A stretch of DNA of 64,000 nucleotides from positions 1-64,000 of the forward strand of contig JAKVOG010000003.1 in the NCBI GenBank assembly GCA_022482925.1. Direction: 5' to 3'. The notes beneath the pieces are model-generated. The model made no database searches and was not told where the DNA came from. It saw only the letters and a list, made by a program, of their open reading frames with translations. Positions 41,705 through 50,012 of the stretch are shown piece by piece (the first letter of the stretch is position 1; each line of letters opens with the position of its first letter). Origin of the DNA: Selenomonas sp. Its GTDB lineage: Bacteria > Bacillota > Negativicutes > Selenomonadales > Selenomonadaceae. The position numbers and the translations under genes are program-made.

Positions 41705-42621
41705 ATGGGATTTTTTGACAAACTGAAGAAGGGCCTGAACAAGACCCGTGAAAACCTGACCAATAAGATCGAAAAACTGGTCATCGGCTATGCCGATATC
41801 GATGATGATTTCCTCGATGAGCTGGAAGAAACCCTGATCATGGCTGATGTCGGTGTCCAGACAACGGATACGCTGATGAAAGGCCGTCCGCAAGGGCATC
41901 AAGAAAAAAGAGATCAACACGCCGGAAGACCTCAAGCCATTCCTGCAGAAGGAGATCGCAGCCATCCTCACCAAGGGGGAAGATACGACCCGCGTGGCCG
42001 CAGAAGGCCCGACCGTGCTGCTCGTCATCGGCGTCAATGGCGCTGGTAAGACGACGACCTATCGGCAAGCTCAGTGCCTACTACAAAGAGCAGGGCAAAT
42101 CCGTCATGCTGGCCGCTGCCGATACCTTCCGCGCTGCCGCCATCGATCAGCTCGAGGTCTGGGGCCAGCGTACCGGCGCCCAGGTTATCAAGCATGAAGA
42201 AGGCTCAGACCCGGCTGCCGTAGCCTTTGATGCCGTCAAGGCAGCCAAGGCCCGCAACATCGATGTTCTCATCATCGATACGGCCGGCCGTCTGCAGACC
42301 AAATCCAACCTCATGCAGGAACTGGAGAAGATCAACCGCGTCATCGGCCGCGAGATTCCCGAGGCCCCGCATGAGACTCTGCTGGTCCTCGATGCGACCA
42401 CCGGCCAGAATGCCATCAGCCAGGCCGAGCTCTTCACCAAGGCCGCACCAATCTCCGGCGTGGTCCTCACCAAGCTCGACGGCACCGCCAAAGGCGGCGT
42501 AGTCATCGGCATCAAGAGCCAGCTCTCCATGCCAGTGAAATGGATCGGCGTCGGTGAAGCCGTCGAGGATCTGCGCCCCTTCAACGCGCAAGAATTTGCG
42601 ACCGCTCTTTTCGAAGCTTGA
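41705..42621 (+). CDS. ftsY: Signal recognition particle receptor FtsY (two frame breaks)
   Basis: SRP GTPase docking ribosomes at the membrane. NG domain only, without the long acidic A domain, as in many Firmicutes. Extra bases near 41882 (TLMK then AVRKGIKKKE) and at 42060 (GKTTT then IGKLSAYYKEQ). G1 GVNGAGKTTT, DTFRAAA, DTAGRLQ and TKLDGTAKGG are present; corrected length 304. Breaking this essential gene twice is incompatible with life, which is strong evidence that the breaks are sequence errors. ATG 41705 has AGGAGG upstream. Confidence 0.95.
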
Positions 42622-42870
42622 ACGGAGTGAATACATGCTCTTACCTCGTAGAAGTCCTTGATTTTCAATGCTTCTACCCACATATATCTGTGAATGATAA
42701 GGCAGCATTTGGCCGAAAGAAACACATAATTTACTATTATGATGTTTCTGTGGTGCTTGATCTCGTTTAGGTGAAGACATAACTGATAGGTAAAACGTGT
42801 AGCAGCGTTCGATATGTATGATACATATTGAACGCTGTTTTTTTGTCTAAATTTAAAGGGGGAAAAAGAA
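42622..42870. other. Intergenic: possible solo ISL3-like end and a strong hairpin
   Basis: No gene seen. At 42660-42697 TTTTCAATGCTTCTACCCAC followed by a TGTGAA block resembles the right end of the ISL3 element at 60590-60641, suggesting a relic IS end. At 42803-42844 CAGCGTTCGATATGTA and TACATATTGAACGCTG form a stem followed by a T-run, a terminator just before the DUF5348 gene. Confidence 0.45.
42803..42844 (+). terminator. Strong hairpin with T-run
   Basis: Arms CAGCGTTCGATATGTA and TACATATTGAACGCTG (one mismatch) followed by seven or more T residues. It marks the border between the ftsY region and the accessory segment. Confidence 0.75.
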
Positions 42871-43320
42871 ATGTTACGTGAAGGAATGGCAGCTCGGATG
42901 TATGAAGTTCAAACATCTTTAGCAGGTCTGCAGAAGGACTTGGAGTGGATGGACGCATGTTTCGATCCACGGGAAGCAACTGAGGAAGAGCGTACACTGG
43001 CAAAATATCTGGAAATCATCGAAAACAGTTCGGTTAGCAGGGCAGTGAATCTTTTGCAGATGCTGCATGCGGACGTCCGGGTAAGCGGTTATCTGTCCAG
43101 GCTGCCGTCAGGCCGGTATGGCATCGAGGGAACGGACGTGGAATTGACCAGCGGTTCTACCTGCGAAGTATATGCTCCATATCATGAACTGGGAGACGAT
43201 GATGAACTGCTGACTTGGCAGCCCATGCGGGTGGAATACGATTGTGCGGAGTATCATTTCATCGAGAATCCTTACATCAAGCTGGACGGTGTCCTGATCC
43301 GTATAAAGAGAATGTGGTAA
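42871..43320 (+). CDS. DUF5348-domain protein
   Basis: 149 residues. N-terminal helical segment (SLAGLQKDLEWMDACF), C-terminal small beta domain (SGRYGIEGTDVELTSGSTCEV to VLIRIKRMW) matching DUF5348, a family common on plasmids and integrative elements of Firmicutes, usually near ParA, replication or transfer genes. Its neighbour here is a truncated ParA, in keeping with a mobile-element remnant. ATG 42871 follows GGGGGAAAAAG. Function unknown. Confidence 0.7.
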   Translation: MLREGMAARMYEVQTSLAGLQKDLEWMDACFDPREATEEERTLAKYLEIIENSSVSRAVNLLQMLHADVRVSGYLSRLPSGRYGIEGTDVELTSGSTCEVYAPYHELGDDDELLTWQPMRVEYDCAEYHFIENPYIKLDGVLIRIKRMW

Positions 43321-43328
43321 AAGAAAAA

Positions 43329-43356
43329 GACCTTGTCAGTTGGCGCTGACAAGGTC
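43329..43356. other. Hairpin between DUF5348 gene and parA
   Basis: Perfect GACCTTGTCAG / CTGACAAGGTC stem with a 6-base loop and no T-run. A possible regulator site or processing hairpin rather than a clear terminator; a reverse-strand A-run upstream could make it act on the opposite strand. Confidence 0.5.
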
Positions 43357-43453
43357 TCCAAGTGGAAGTCCACTATAGTGTTTGAATTGATATAAACATT
43401 ATAGCAGATTTTCGCTTGGATTTCTATTGATTTAAGCGAAAGGATGAAGAAAA

Positions 43454-43822
43454 ATGAAGACATTTTCCTTGATTAACAAAAAAGGCGGCGTAGGAAAAAC
43501 GACCATCACAGTCAACCTTGCCTATGCTCTGGCAGAAAGCTGTGATTTACGGGTGCTGGTCATCGATAACGATGATCAGGGCAATGATACGCAATTCTTT
43601 GGTATTGAAGAGGGACGGACGCTGGCAGATATCCTGCTGCAGAAGGCGGGCTTGTCAGAGGTAATCCAGCATACCCGTTATCCGAAGATTGATATTGTGC
43701 CGAGCTCAGAGGCGCTGCTGGATGCCAATGTCGTTATCATCAAAGATGAGGATATCGTCCAGCAGAATATTCTGCGTGAGGCTATGAAGGAAGTCGAGGA
43801 ACAGTATGATATCTGTCTGATT
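43454..43822 (+). pseudogene. ParA/Soj-like ATPase, 3' end lost
   Basis: From ATG 43454 with MKTFSLINKKGGVGKTTITV (deviant Walker A) through Walker A' VLVIDNDDQGN and IDIVPSSEALLDANVVI. Homology stops after YDICLI near 43822, just before the expected D-[NC]-PP motif; the second half of the about 260-residue protein is absent. What follows is 58 bases of unknown origin, then IS256. Plasmid or chromosome partitioning function is lost. Together with DUF5348 it marks an old integrative or plasmid-derived segment. Confidence 0.85.
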
Positions 43823-43880
43823 GTTGTGGTCAAGCATTTTTGTAACAGTACAACCTACATTTTTAAGAATGACATCGAGC
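43823..43880. other. Orphan 58-base segment between parA remnant and IS256
   Basis: Starts GTTGTGGTCAAGCATTTTTG and ends GACATCGAGC. Not parA and outside the IS256 end. It may be the end of a lost mobile element or the far side of a deletion. The last 8 bases CATCGAGC would be the IS256 target duplicate, but the right copy is missing because that IS is truncated. Confidence 0.4.
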
Positions 43881-44980
43881 GGGAGTGTATAATAAACTGT
43901 GTAAGTAAGACACCAGCAGTTTAGATTATGCTCCCCTGTCGGGGATGTCAAACACATGCGGAGGTAATGAATTTATGTCGAAGAAACAACCCACACGTGG
44001 CGAGTCCCTGGCTAAGGCTATCATCAGTGAATATAAGCCCAAGACCGTTGAAGATATGCAGAACGCCCTTAAAGATGTTTTTGGGCCAATGTTTGAGGCC
44101 ATGCTGAATGGTGAAATGGAAAATCATCTCGGTTATGAGGCTAATGAGCGTAATGAAAAAGAAACGACCAATCGCCGCAACGGTTATACGCATAAGACGC
44201 TCAAGACGTCCGCAGGAGAAGTCCCAATCGATGTTCCACGTGATCGGGATGGCTCCTTTGAGCCTCAAGTCGTACAAAAGCGTCAAAAGGACGTCTCTTC
44301 CATTGAGGGCAAGGTGCTTGCCATGTATGCCCGTGGTATGAGTCAGAGGGATATCTCGTCGACCATTGACGACATCTACGGTTTCAAGCTGTCTGCCGGT
44401 CAGATCTCCAATATCACGGATTGTGTTTTGGATGAGCTGACCGAGTGGCAAAATCGGCCACTGAAGGCATTCTATCCTTTTGTGTTTGTTGATTGCATCT
44501 ACGTTTCCATGCGTACGGAGCAAGGTGTTTCAGACCAGGCTGTGTACGTTATTTTGGGATACGATTTGAAGGGCAAAAAAGATATCCTTGGTTTGTGGAT
44601 GGGCGATACAGAAAGCAAGCATCGATGGATGCAGGTGTTTGATGAAATCAAATCCCGCGGAGTTCAGGATATCGGCTTCATTTCGATGGATGGTGTAAGC
44701 GGACTTGAAGATGGAGCGAAGTCCATCTTCAAGAATGTCGTCGTGCAACGCTGCATCGTGCACCTAGTCCGTAACTCACTGAAATACGTGCCTAGCAAAG
44801 ATTACAAGGCCTTTACCGCACAGCTCAAGAAGATCTATGGAGCAGTCAATCTGAAAGCAGCCCAGGCTGAGTTCGAGCGGTTCTGTGATACCTGGAGTAA
44901 GTATCCGGGAGCCATCCGTGTGTGGAAGGACAACTTCCGACACGTAGAGCAACTGTTCAATTACGGCAGCGATGTACGTC
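43881..44980 (+). mobile_element. IS256-family element, copy 1, 3' truncated by IS3
   Basis: Left end GGGAGTGTATAATAAACTGT is identical to that of the complete copy at 57899. The sequence runs parallel to copy 2 until GATGTACGTC at 44980, where the IS3 element begins; the last about 250 bases and the right inverted repeat are gone. Carries a truncated transposase gene. Confidence 0.9.
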
Positions 44981-44985
44981 TATAA
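43975..44985 (+). pseudogene. IS256-family transposase, C-terminally truncated
   Basis: From MSKKQPTRGESLAKAI to NYGSDVR, about 335 of 414 residues, then two codons of IS3 sequence and a stop. The first two DDE acidic residues lie in VFVDCIYVSMRTEQG and FISMDGVSGLEDG; the last catalytic Glu (in NAIESVNSSFRK of copy 2) is lost, so it is inactive. About 97 percent identical by eye to the intact copy at 57993. Confidence 0.9.
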
Positions 44986-45077
44986 TGGAACTATGAATTA
45001 AGACAACTTCGAAACTATTTCTTAATGTGAATCTCGTGGTATACTGGAGGCGATCAATGAAAAAGGAGATAATCATC

Positions 45078-45425
45078 ATGTCACGCACGCGCCGTCATTT
45101 CACGTCGAAATTCAAATCCGATCTCGTCATCGAGCTGCTCAAGGGTGAGAAAGACCTCAACACGCTGGCGGCTGAGAACGAAATCCTGCCGAACCTCTTG
45201 CGGAACTGGAAGAACGAGTTTCTCAGCAAGGCAAGCATCATATTCGATGATTCCAGAGAGGACAACCTCAATCAAAAACTCGAGACCGAGCGGAAGGAGA
45301 AAGCCTCCTATGCCCGCAAAGTTGGCCAACTCACCATGCAGGTGGATTGGTTGAAAAAAAAATCTGAGGAAATTCTTGGACCGGACTACGAGAAACAGTA
45401 TTCTCCAAAACCTTTCGAGGAGTGA
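45078..45425 (+). CDS. IS3 transposase OrfA
   Basis: 115 residues. Helix-turn-helix N-terminus (RRHFTSKFKSDLVIELLKG, ILPNLLRNWKNEFL) and a leucine-zipper-like end (QLTMQVDWLKKKSEEIL). ATG 45078 with AAAGGAG upstream. The run of nine A at 45354-45362 encodes KKK; downstream both the OrfA frame (ending PKPFEE) and the OrfB frame are used, so slippage there makes OrfAB. Confidence 0.9.
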   Translation: MSRTRRHFTSKFKSDLVIELLKGEKDLNTLAAENEILPNLLRNWKNEFLSKASIIFDDSREDNLNQKLETERKEKASYARKVGQLTMQVDWLKKKSEEILGPDYEKQYSPKPFEE

Positions 45426-46254
45426 GTGCAAGGAGCTTTCCCTTCGGAAAGCAGCGAAGCTGCTCGGCGTCAACCGCACAAGCCAATACTACCACCCCAA
45501 AGAAAACACTCCATCAGATGAAGAGCTGGAATGCAAGCGCATCATCGATCGTTTCCACACGGACAATCCTGCCTGGGGCGCAAGGCAGCTGGCCTCGCAG
45601 CTGCAGCGCCTCGGGCATCAGGCCGGACGACGCAAGACAGCTCGCTATATGCGCGAGATGGGCATCGACGTCATCTATCCGAAGATGAACCTTTCCAAGC
45701 GGCAGCAACAAGCGCAGGTGATGCCCTACCTGCTGAAGCATGTGGATATTCAGCAGCCTAACCAGGCATGGTCCATCGACATCACCTACATTCCCCTGGA
45801 GCACGGTTTCGTTTATCTGACAGCCATCATCGACTGGTACAGCCGCTGCATTGTTGGCTGGGAGGTGGACGATACCCTGGACACCCGGATGGTCATTGCC
45901 GCCGTAAGGAAGGCTCTCCGTATAGCAAAGCCGCAGATTCTCAACTCCGACCAAGGATGCCAGTTCACCAGCAAGGAGTACAAGGCTTTCCTCAAGGAAC
46001 ACAAGATCCGCCAGAGCATGGATGGCAAGAGCCGCTGGGCCGACAACATCAAGATTGAGCGGTGGTTCCGGACATTCAAGTATGAGGAAGCCTATCTCAC
46101 GCAGTACCGCAACATCCGGGAGGCTCGCAAGGCCATCCGCAACTACATCAACGTGTATAACTTCCAGCGCTGCCACTCAGCCATCGGGAACGTCCCGCCA
46201 GCAGAGCGCTACTTCCCGGCACTGCTGCTCAATGCTGCAATGTCTGCTGCCTGA
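45355..46254 (+). CDS. IS3 transposase OrfB (DDE integrase core)
   Basis: Frame opens right after a stop at the A-run and is expected to be made as an OrfAB fusion; a stand-alone TTG start lies at 45376. HTH_21-like region ARQLASQLQRLGHQAGRRKT, then DDE core: Asp in WSIDITYIPL, Asp in ILNSDQGCQF, Glu in NIKIERWFRTF. Normal C-terminus GNVPPAERYFP. Appears functional. Confidence 0.9.
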   Translation, partial: KKNLRKFLDRTTRNSILQNLSRSECKELSLRKAAKLLGVNRTSQYYHPKENTPSDEELECKRIIDRFHTDNPAWGARQLASQLQRLGHQAGRRKTARYMREMGIDVIYPKMNLSKRQQQAQVMPYLLKHVDIQQPNQAWSIDITYIPLEHGFVYLTAIIDWYSRCIVGWEVDDTLDTRMVIAAVRKALRIAKPQILNSDQGCQFTSKEYKAFLKEHKIRQSMDGKSRWADNIKIERWFRTFKYEEAYLTQYRNIREARKAIRNYINVYNFQRCHSAIGNVPPAERYFPALLLNAAMSAA

Positions 46255-46302
46255 TACATTTAGAAATTTATCGATTTTGGTCTTGACAAACGTGCCACTA
46301 TA

Positions 46303-46915
46303 CAATTCCCATTTCACGCATATAACGTGCAGTTTTACGTCGACCAACAGGATATCCAGCTCTTTGAAGCTGTGTGGCAAGCTGACGGGCTCCCCAGGCA
46401 GGATTATCCGTATGAACATGATCGATTATACGCTTACATGTGAGTTCATCTTCAGACGGCTCATAAACCTTATGTGCATAATACACACTTGTCCGATTGA
46501 TTCCCAGCAGATGAGCTGCATCATGGATTGAGGGCAGCTCTATAGGCCTATCTCTGCAGGTATTGGATTTAGTCGTCAAAAGGCTTCGGAGTAAATTTAC
46601 TCTCGTAGTCAGGTCCAAGCATTTCTTCAGATTTTTTTTCAACCAGTCCACCTGCATGGTGAGCTGGCCAACCTTTCGAGCATAGGAGGCTTTTTCCTTA
46701 CGTTCAGCTGCGAGTTTATCTTTCAGATTGTCTTCACGAGAATCATCAAAAACCACGCTGGCCTTATCCAGAAATTCCTTCTTCCAGTTGCGAAGAAGAT
46801 TGGGTTGGATACTATTCTCTGAAGCCAGGGTGTTGAGATCCTTTTCGCCTTTAAGAAGCTCTAAAACAAGGTCGGATTTGAACTTTGCATTGAAATTACG
46901 ACGTGTACGTGACAT
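46303..46915 (-). pseudogene. IS3 OrfA-OrfB fused frame, truncated
   Basis: From ATG (complement 46913-46915) MSRTRRNFNAKFKSDLV through the zipper into DWLKKNLKKCLDLTT and then the OrfB N-terminus, ending at RYMREMG. Here the A-run has eight A, which puts OrfA and OrfB in one frame, unlike the nine A of the complete IS3. The DDE core is missing, so inactive. Confidence 0.85.
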
Positions 46916-47009
46916 AATGATGACTCCCCTTTCTCTTGGCAGGTTTAGTATACCACGAGATTCATTAAGAGAGCTGTCTGACAATGTCTTAATTTATAGT
47001 TCTATTATA
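46303..47009 (-). mobile_element. Related IS3 element, truncated, inverted
   Basis: Runs on the reverse strand from its own left end at 47009 (TATAATAGAACTATAAATTA on the complement) to within orfB, where it stops exactly at the end of the neighbouring IS3 (46302/46303). It is about three-quarters alike to the upstream IS3 at protein level, so it is a sister element, not a copy. Confidence 0.88.
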
Positions 47010-47050
47010 GTATTGTGCAGACTGGATACACTATACGTAAAGGATATGAT

Positions 47051-47455
47051 ATGAAGATGAATCATTTAGACGAAGTAAAGAAATTGCGGCAGCGGACGGA
47101 TGTACACTTCAATTGTGCCCAGTCGTTGTTGTGCTCGTTTGCAAAGGAAGTCGGGCTGACGGCGGAAAAGGCGCAGGCACTCGGAAGCTTTTTCGGTGCG
47201 GGCATGCTGCATGGCTCGACCTGTGGAGCGTTGAGTGCAACGCTGATGCTTCTGGGGATGAAAGGTCTGAGCAAGGAAGCTGCCCTACAGGAAATACAGG
47301 CCTTTCAGCAGCGTCATGCAGCTACGAATTGTGCAGAACTGCTGGATATGGCGAAGGAAAAAGGTCTGGTCAAGAAAGCACATTGCGATGCATTGGTCTT
47401 TGAGATGTGCGAGATCCTGGACAAGGTCTATTTCACTGAGCAGCATAAGGGATAA
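47051..47455 (+). CDS. C_GCAxxG_C_C family redox protein
   Basis: 134 residues. Conserved cysteines at NCAQSL, GSTCGALSA, NCAEL, HCDALVFEMCEIL and a Gly-rich FGAGMLHGSTCGAL core define this small all-helical family, thought to handle redox or metal chemistry and often found near oxidoreductases or LysR genes. ATG 47051 chosen over ATG 47015 from AAAGGAT upstream. Convergent with the LysR gene, sharing a terminator. Confidence 0.82.
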   Translation: MKMNHLDEVKKLRQRTDVHFNCAQSLLCSFAKEVGLTAEKAQALGSFFGAGMLHGSTCGALSATLMLLGMKGLSKEAALQEIQAFQQRHAATNCAELLDMAKEKGLVKKAHCDALVFEMCEILDKVYFTEQHKG

Positions 47456-47490
47456 TTGCTGAAATTTCCAATTCGTATATAAGCAAGAAA

Positions 47491-47548
47491 CATCTTGCAA
47501 AAATAGTTTGAGCTGTGTTCAGGCTATTTTCGCAAGATGTTTTTTATT
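47491..47548. terminator. Bidirectional terminator
   Basis: CATCTTGCAAAAATAG and CTATTTTCGCAAGATG arms (one mismatch), 17-base loop, followed by TTTTTTATTT on the forward strand; between convergent genes. Confidence 0.8.
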
Positions 47549-47549
47549 T

Positions 47550-48439
47550 CTATATCGTTTTATGGGCAAAATTCTTCTGCAGAGCGTTCAGCAGGACTTC
47601 AGCAATCGGCGTGAATACCTGATATTTCTTCCAGACGACATACAGCTTGTTTTCCAATACGGGGGTGAGCGGGCGGAAGCAAAGCTCTTCGGTATCGGTT
47701 GCGAGATGTTCAAAGGTCAGCAGCAGGCCAAGACCGCTTTTGACGAAAACGGTGCCATTATAGAACAGATTCGTGAACCCGGTAAAGTTCAGCTGGTCGA
47801 TATGGTCGCCGCACCAGCGAGGAAAATCGGCTTTGAGGGATTGTTCAGAAACGATGAGTTCATAGCCGATCAGGTCAGCGAAGCAGATGGCGGCTTTTTG
47901 TGCGAGCGGATGCGCTTTTTGGCATGACAAGTCCCCAGGTGTCACAGCCGGGCAGCTCGATGTAGTTGTATCGGGTGAGGTTTGGCGGCTCGACAAGAAT
48001 GGCAAAGTCCAGGATGCCGCGGTCCAGCCGCTCAAGTACGACGTCGGTGCCACCGCTGGTAATGTGGTAATAGAGACGGGGATAGTCCTGACGCAGTGTC
48101 TTGATGGTATTGGACAGGTGCTTGATCAGATAGGATTCAGGCACAGCCGATGCGTACATCGCCGCCATCCAGGAGGTTCATCTCCTGGAATTCTGCGTAG
48201 GTTTTATCCATGATATCCAGAATGTCTTCGGCACGCTTCCGCAGCAGGAATCCTTCTTCGGTGAGGATGATATTCCGGCCTTGTTTCCGGAACAGCTGTT
48301 TACCGAATTCCTTTTCCAGGTTTTTCATCTGTACGGACAGCGTAGGCTGTGAGATATGCAGGGCTTCTGCCGCACCTGTCATGCTGCCCTCGCGGGCAAT
48401 TTCACAAAGTTTCTCAATAGATTCATATCCATGCGTCAT
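47550..48439 (-). CDS. LysR-family transcriptional regulator (two frame breaks)
   Basis: 295 residues after correction. N-terminal HTH EIAREGSMTGAAEALHIS then QPTLSVQMKNLEKEFGKQLF. An extra base at 48139 separates VRIGCA from ESYLIKHLSNTIK, and one extra T in 47915-47920 separates LVMPK from AHPLAQKAAICF. All segments match one LysR protein of the YbeF/CynR-like type. Start is the ATG at 48439. Divergent from the small protein and hydrolase at 48544 and 48831, which it may control. Confidence 0.83.
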
Positions 48440-48543
48440 TACCTCGAGTACATTATGATAGCATGACAACTTATTAAAAACAATAATAGATATAGATTAA
48501 ATATTGATATTGGTAATAAGTATAAGCGCAGGCTATAATAAGG

Positions 48544-48822
48544 ATGAGCTCAAAAATGATGGTCATGACAAAGGTGGTAGGACCGATGGCAAGCGTAATG
48601 GATCGCAGTGCGATGTTTCGTCAGAATCTGGTGGATGCGGGCTGTGATCCTCAGACCGTGACCTGCTGTATGGAAGGTTTTCGGAAAAGCAATCAGTTGG
48701 AAATCGAACGGTTACTTAAGCAGCAACGAAAAAAGCTGTTAGGTGATATCCATGTGGGGCAGAAGCAGCTGGATTGTCTGGACTATTTGCTTTATCAGCT
48801 GGACAGAGATAGAGAAAGGTGA
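48544..48822 (+). CDS. Small protein of unknown function with C-terminal Cys-Leu helix
   Basis: 92 residues. The pattern FRQNLVDAGCDPQTVTCCMEGF then LLKQQRKKLLGDIHVGQKQLDCLDYLLYQL matches a family of short helical proteins frequent in Firmicutes next to LysR genes and reductases; function unknown. Its stop is 9 bases before the hydrolase start, so the two share a transcript. Several ATG codons near the start; 48544 is the first. Confidence 0.65.
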   Translation: MSSKMMVMTKVVGPMASVMDRSAMFRQNLVDAGCDPQTVTCCMEGFRKSNQLEIERLLKQQRKKLLGDIHVGQKQLDCLDYLLYQLDRDRER

Positions 48823-48830
48823 ATGAGTAT

Positions 48831-49949
48831 ATGAATAGAGGATTCAAGGTAAAAAAATTATTGGCAGCGGCATTCCTGGGAATATTCGTGACTGTGGCTG
48901 GGGGCGGAATCAGTTCGGCGTCAGCTGCTGATCAAACGTCACCATCGACGAAGGGCTTGATGAAACAGGTGAAAACAGAAGAGGCGAATTTGAAGATGAC
49001 GACGGAATGGGATAAGGTATTTCCAAAAAGCGATAAGGTAAATCATCGCAAGGTGACGTTTCATAACCGGTATGGCATTACACTGGCAGCTGATCTTTAC
49101 GAGCCGAAAAATGTCAAGGGCAAACTGGCTGCGATTGCCGTCAGTGGACCGTTCGGTGCGGTCAAGGAGCAATCCTCAGGACTTTATGCGCAGCAGATGG
49201 CGGAACGCGGCTATCTGACGATTGCGTTCGATCCGTCATTTACCGGTGAAAGCGGAGGAACACCACGCGATGTGGCTTCGCCAGAGATCAATACCGAGGA
49301 TTTTTCGGCAGCAGTAGATTACTTATCAACGCGTGATAACGTGAATCCGGATCGCATCGGTATCATCGGAATCTGTGGCTGGGGTGGTATGGCACTGAAC
49401 GCCGCGGCAATGGATACCCGTATCAAGGCCACGGTTACCTCGACGATGTATGATATGACCCGTGTGATAACGAATGGTTATTTCGATGCCATGGGACCTG
49501 ACGAGCGCTATGCTCAGCGCCAAAAGCTGAACGCGCAGCGTACTGAGGACTATCGGAATGGGACCTATGCCAAGGCTGGCGGTGTAGTCGATCCTTTGCC
49601 GGCTGATGCTCCGTCTTTTGTGAAGGATTACCATGATTATTACAAGACGAAGCGTGGTTATCATGTGCGCTCAGTCAATTCAAATGCCGGTTGGAATAAG
49701 ACGACAGCCCTGGCTTTCATGACGATGCCAATCCTGGCACACAGTGATGAGATCCGCAGTGCTGTATTGATGATCCATGGCGAGAAAGCACATTCCCTGT
49801 ATTTCTCGCAGGATGCATTCAAGAAACTTAAAGGGAACAACAAGGAACTGATGATTATTCCGGGTGCAGTTCATACGGATCTGTACGATAACCTGAATGT
49901 TATTCCTTTCGACAAGATGGATGCCTTCTTTAAGGCCAATCTGAAATAA
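48831..49949 (+). CDS. Secreted alpha/beta hydrolase with Cys nucleophile motif
   Basis: 372 residues. Signal peptide (LLAAAFLGIFVTVAGGGISS, cut near ASAADQ). Alpha/beta hydrolase (YcjY/DLH-like): oxyanion region VSGPFGAVKEQSSG, nucleophile elbow GICGWGG with Cys in place of Ser, late Asp in HGEKAHS-to-AFKKLKG region and His in GAVHTDLYD. Family members with this elbow are common in Gram-negative gut bacteria; substrate unknown. ATG 48831 has AGGTGA 9 bases upstream. Probably under the divergent LysR. Confidence 0.82.
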   Translation: MNRGFKVKKLLAAAFLGIFVTVAGGGISSASAADQTSPSTKGLMKQVKTEEANLKMTTEWDKVFPKSDKVNHRKVTFHNRYGITLAADLYEPKNVKGKLAAIAVSGPFGAVKEQSSGLYAQQMAERGYLTIAFDPSFTGESGGTPRDVASPEINTEDFSAAVDYLSTRDNVNPDRIGIIGICGWGGMALNAAAMDTRIKATVTSTMYDMTRVITNGYFDAMGPDERYAQRQKLNAQRTEDYRNGTYAKAGGVVDPLPADAPSFVKDYHDYYKTKRGYHVRSVNSNAGWNKTTALAFMTMPILAHSDEIRSAVLMIHGEKAHSLYFSQDAFKKLKGNNKELMIIPGAVHTDLYDNLNVIPFDKMDAFFKANLK

Positions 49950-49969
49950 CGAATAAAATCAGCAGGCGA

Positions 49970-50012
49970 ACGATAAGCGATAGAGGCTTTTCGTTCGCCT
50001 GTTTTTTATTTC
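49970..50012 (+). terminator. Intrinsic terminator after hydrolase
   Basis: AGGCGAACGA and TCGTTCGCCT arms, loop of 18, then GTTTTTTATTT. The 190 bases after it hold no gene and lead to the chemoreceptor. Confidence 0.82.

Larger units (their letters stand above)
44981..46302 (+). mobile_element. IS3-family element, complete
   Basis: Ends TATAATGGAAC (left) and TATAGTGGCAC (reverse complement of right) form the imperfect terminal repeat; 1322 bases with orfA and orfB. The flanks do not share a target duplicate: left flank is truncated IS256, right flank a truncated inverted IS3 relative that breaks exactly at the IS end. This is the picture left by an IS-adjacent deletion. Confidence 0.88.

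Noticed and set aside
40103-42037. 644-codon reverse-strand open frame opposite smc and ftsY
   Set aside because: It is the antisense shadow of smc and ftsY: it has no ribosome site or family motifs, and the coding strand carries a fully conserved protein.
7379-42060. Programmed ribosomal frameshifting in housekeeping genes
   Set aside because: The break sites share no slippery motif or downstream structure and fall at different places in each gene; their number and spread fit sequence error better.
42871-47009. Prophage
   Set aside because: ParA and DUF5348 may occur on phages, but no integrase, capsid, terminase or lysis gene is present; a plasmid or ICE remnant is simpler.
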